Assembly: GCA_035532075.1 (NCBI GenBank)
Contig: DATKRV010000042.1
Coordinates: forward strand, 1-21,046
Direction of reading: 5' to 3'
Length of the DNA: 21,046 nucleotides
From: CAIVND01 sp035532075
Lineage (GTDB): Bacteria > Actinomycetota > Acidimicrobiia > Acidimicrobiales > Bog-793
The position numbers and the translations under genes are program-made. The notes beneath the pieces are model-generated. The model was not told the DNA's origin. It searched no databases and worked only from the letters and a program-made list of their open reading frames with translations. Each line of letters begins with the position of its first letter. Positions within the stretch are counted from its first letter, which is position 1. Positions 20,035 through 21,046 of this stretch are shown here, piece by piece.

Positions 20035-21046
20035 ATGGATTTAAAGCGAAGCCCGCTCCACGCTGATCACGTCGCGCTGGGAGCAAGACTCACTGAGTTT
20101 GGTGGCTGGGAGATGCCGCTTTCCTACCAACATGGGACGATAGCGGAACACCTCGCCTGTAGGAGTGACGCCGTCATGTTTGATGTCAGCCATCTTGGTA
20201 CGGTTCGAGTTGAGGGTCCCGGTTGCGTTGCCTTGCTGCAGGCGAATTTCACAAATGACCTCGGGAAAATTACGCCGGGAAAGGCGCAATATACCCATCT
20301 TCTCGACGCGCGCGATGCGTCAGTAGTCGATGACATCATCGTCTGGTGGGTTGATCAAGATCGATTTGACGTCATGCCAAACGCGTCAAATACCGAAAGA
20401 GTGCAATCGGTCATCGGGGGCAGTGATATCACCTCCAACCGCGCAATTATCGCCATCCAGGGACCAAAGGCGCGCGAACGGGTGGGTCGGTTATTTCCCG
20501 AGGTTGCCTCGGTTCCTCACTTTGGAGTCTCGAAATTTGAGTTCATGGGCGCGCCCTGCATTGTTGCCGGGACCGGTTACACCGGTGAGGACGGCTTTGA
20601 ATGTGCTGTCGATTCACAGGTTGCCTCGGAATTCTGGCGCGCCATCATCTCCTCTGGTGTGCTTCCCGCCGGTCTCGGGGCACGTGACACCCTGCGTCTT
20701 GAGGCAGCTCTGCCATTGCACTCTCACGAGTTGGGTCCCGGAATTACGCCGCTCCAGGCAGGACTTTCCTGGGTGGTCTCATGGGACAAGGGTGATTTTC
20801 GCGGTCGAGACGCGCTTGATGCAGAGCGGAGGCGAGGCGTGGCTCGAAGGTTGCGTGCCCTGTGTTCGTCGGGACGCCGGCCCCCGCATCCGGGCGATTC
20901 GATCGTCACCGACGACATTTCGGTCGGTTTGGTGACGAGTGGGAATTATTCACCGGTTCTTGCTCGAGGGATTGCGCTGGGTTTCGTCCCACCAGACCTT
21001 GTGATCGGCACCAAGGTCGAAATCGAGACGCGCGGAGTTCGGACCG
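20035..21046 (+). CDS. gcvT: Glycine cleavage system T protein, aminomethyltransferase (partial)
   Basis: The frame is open from the ATG to the end of the window: 337 residues of an expected 360-370. It begins SPLHADHVALGARLTEFGGWEMPLSY, the usual GcvT opening with the FGGW motif. DDIIVWWV carries the folate-site Asp at 99-100, and VMPNASN (N116), GTGYTGEDGFE and GLGARDTLRLEA follow in order. SWDKGDFRGRDAL and GLVTSGNYSPVLARGIALGFV belong to the C-terminal domain. The enzyme takes the methylene group from lipoyl-GcvH to tetrahydrofolate and releases ammonia. gcvH is 3 kb upstream. Only about 30 C-terminal residues are outside the window. Starting here gives no ribosome-binding site but a TATCTT -10 six bases upstream. 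Confidence 0.93.
   Translation, partial: MDLKRSPLHADHVALGARLTEFGGWEMPLSYQHGTIAEHLACRSDAVMFDVSHLGTVRVEGPGCVALLQANFTNDLGKITPGKAQYTHLLDARDASVVDDIIVWWVDQDRFDVMPNASNTERVQSVIGGSDITSNRAIIAIQGPKARERVGRLFPEVASVPHFGVSKFEFMGAPCIVAGTGYTGEDGFECAVDSQVASEFWRAIISSGVLPAGLGARDTLRLEAALPLHSHELGPGITPLQAGLSWVVSWDKGDFRGRDALDAERRRGVARRLRALCSSGRRPPHPGDSIVTDDISVGLVTSGNYSPVLARGIALGFVPPDLVIGTKVEIETRGVRT

Noticed and set aside
20330..20935. 201-codon plus-strand frame inside gcvT
   Set aside because: Out of frame with the GcvT reading frame, which has all family motifs; a shadow frame.

Overview
The window looks like chromosomal DNA of an actinobacterium. The best evidence is the right third (about 16.0-21.0 kb). It reproduces the actinobacterial block pgsA2 - gcvH - garA (FHA) - ftsR-type MerR - bifunctional nuclease - second MerR, here followed by gcvT. 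This is the order known around Rv1822-Rv1832 of Mycobacterium tuberculosis. The moderate G+C, the zinc-ribbon form of the FHA protein and the frequent leaderless-type starts would suit an Acidimicrobiia-like lineage, but that placement is inference.

Layout. 1-2.3 kb: the end of a membrane-protein gene, a gene-poor stretch, and a two-gene HTH/nucleotidyltransferase module of toxin-antitoxin type. Just right of it, at 2286-2330, lies what reads as the 3' half of a proline tRNA with no 5' half. This is the usual scar of integration into a tRNA gene, so the DNA to its left, including the HTH/nucleotidyltransferase pair, may be the end of an integrated element. 2.33-3.0 kb: no recognisable gene, but two hairpins. 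3.0-5.7 kb: a BNR-repeat protein overlapping a MoaD/ThiS-type sulfur-carrier protein, then a TIM-barrel amidohydrolase. 5.7-7.1 kb (minus strand): an NfeD-stomatin pair. 7.1-7.8 kb: no gene, but a strong terminator-like hairpin with a T-tract and nothing obvious for it to terminate.

7.8-13.2 kb: a maleate-isomerase/Asp-Glu-racemase-like protein without the usual cysteines; two membrane-anchored cell-surface proteins (NAGPA-type phosphodiester glycosidase and CHAP-like amidase) that share a PLFHGxP motif; a PhoU-like protein; a class II aldolase; and several small unknown genes, including a 46-residue zinc ribbon. 13.2-15.6 kb: a class I/II aminotransferase converging on and overlapping a TauE/SafE permease, plus a 51-residue gene. 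15.6-21.0 kb: the conserved pgsA-gcvH-garA-ftsR-bfn-merR-gcvT block; gcvT runs off the window.

How genes may work together. The gcvH and gcvT products are two parts of the glycine cleavage system. They flank garA, whose homologues control glutamate and TCA-cycle flux after Ser/Thr kinase phosphorylation. NfeD and stomatin form a known membrane partnership. The glycosidase and CHAP proteins probably act together on the envelope. Four genes (the HTH gene, gcvH, bfn, gcvT) have a TANNNT hexamer exactly six bases before the ATG, which points to leaderless mRNAs.
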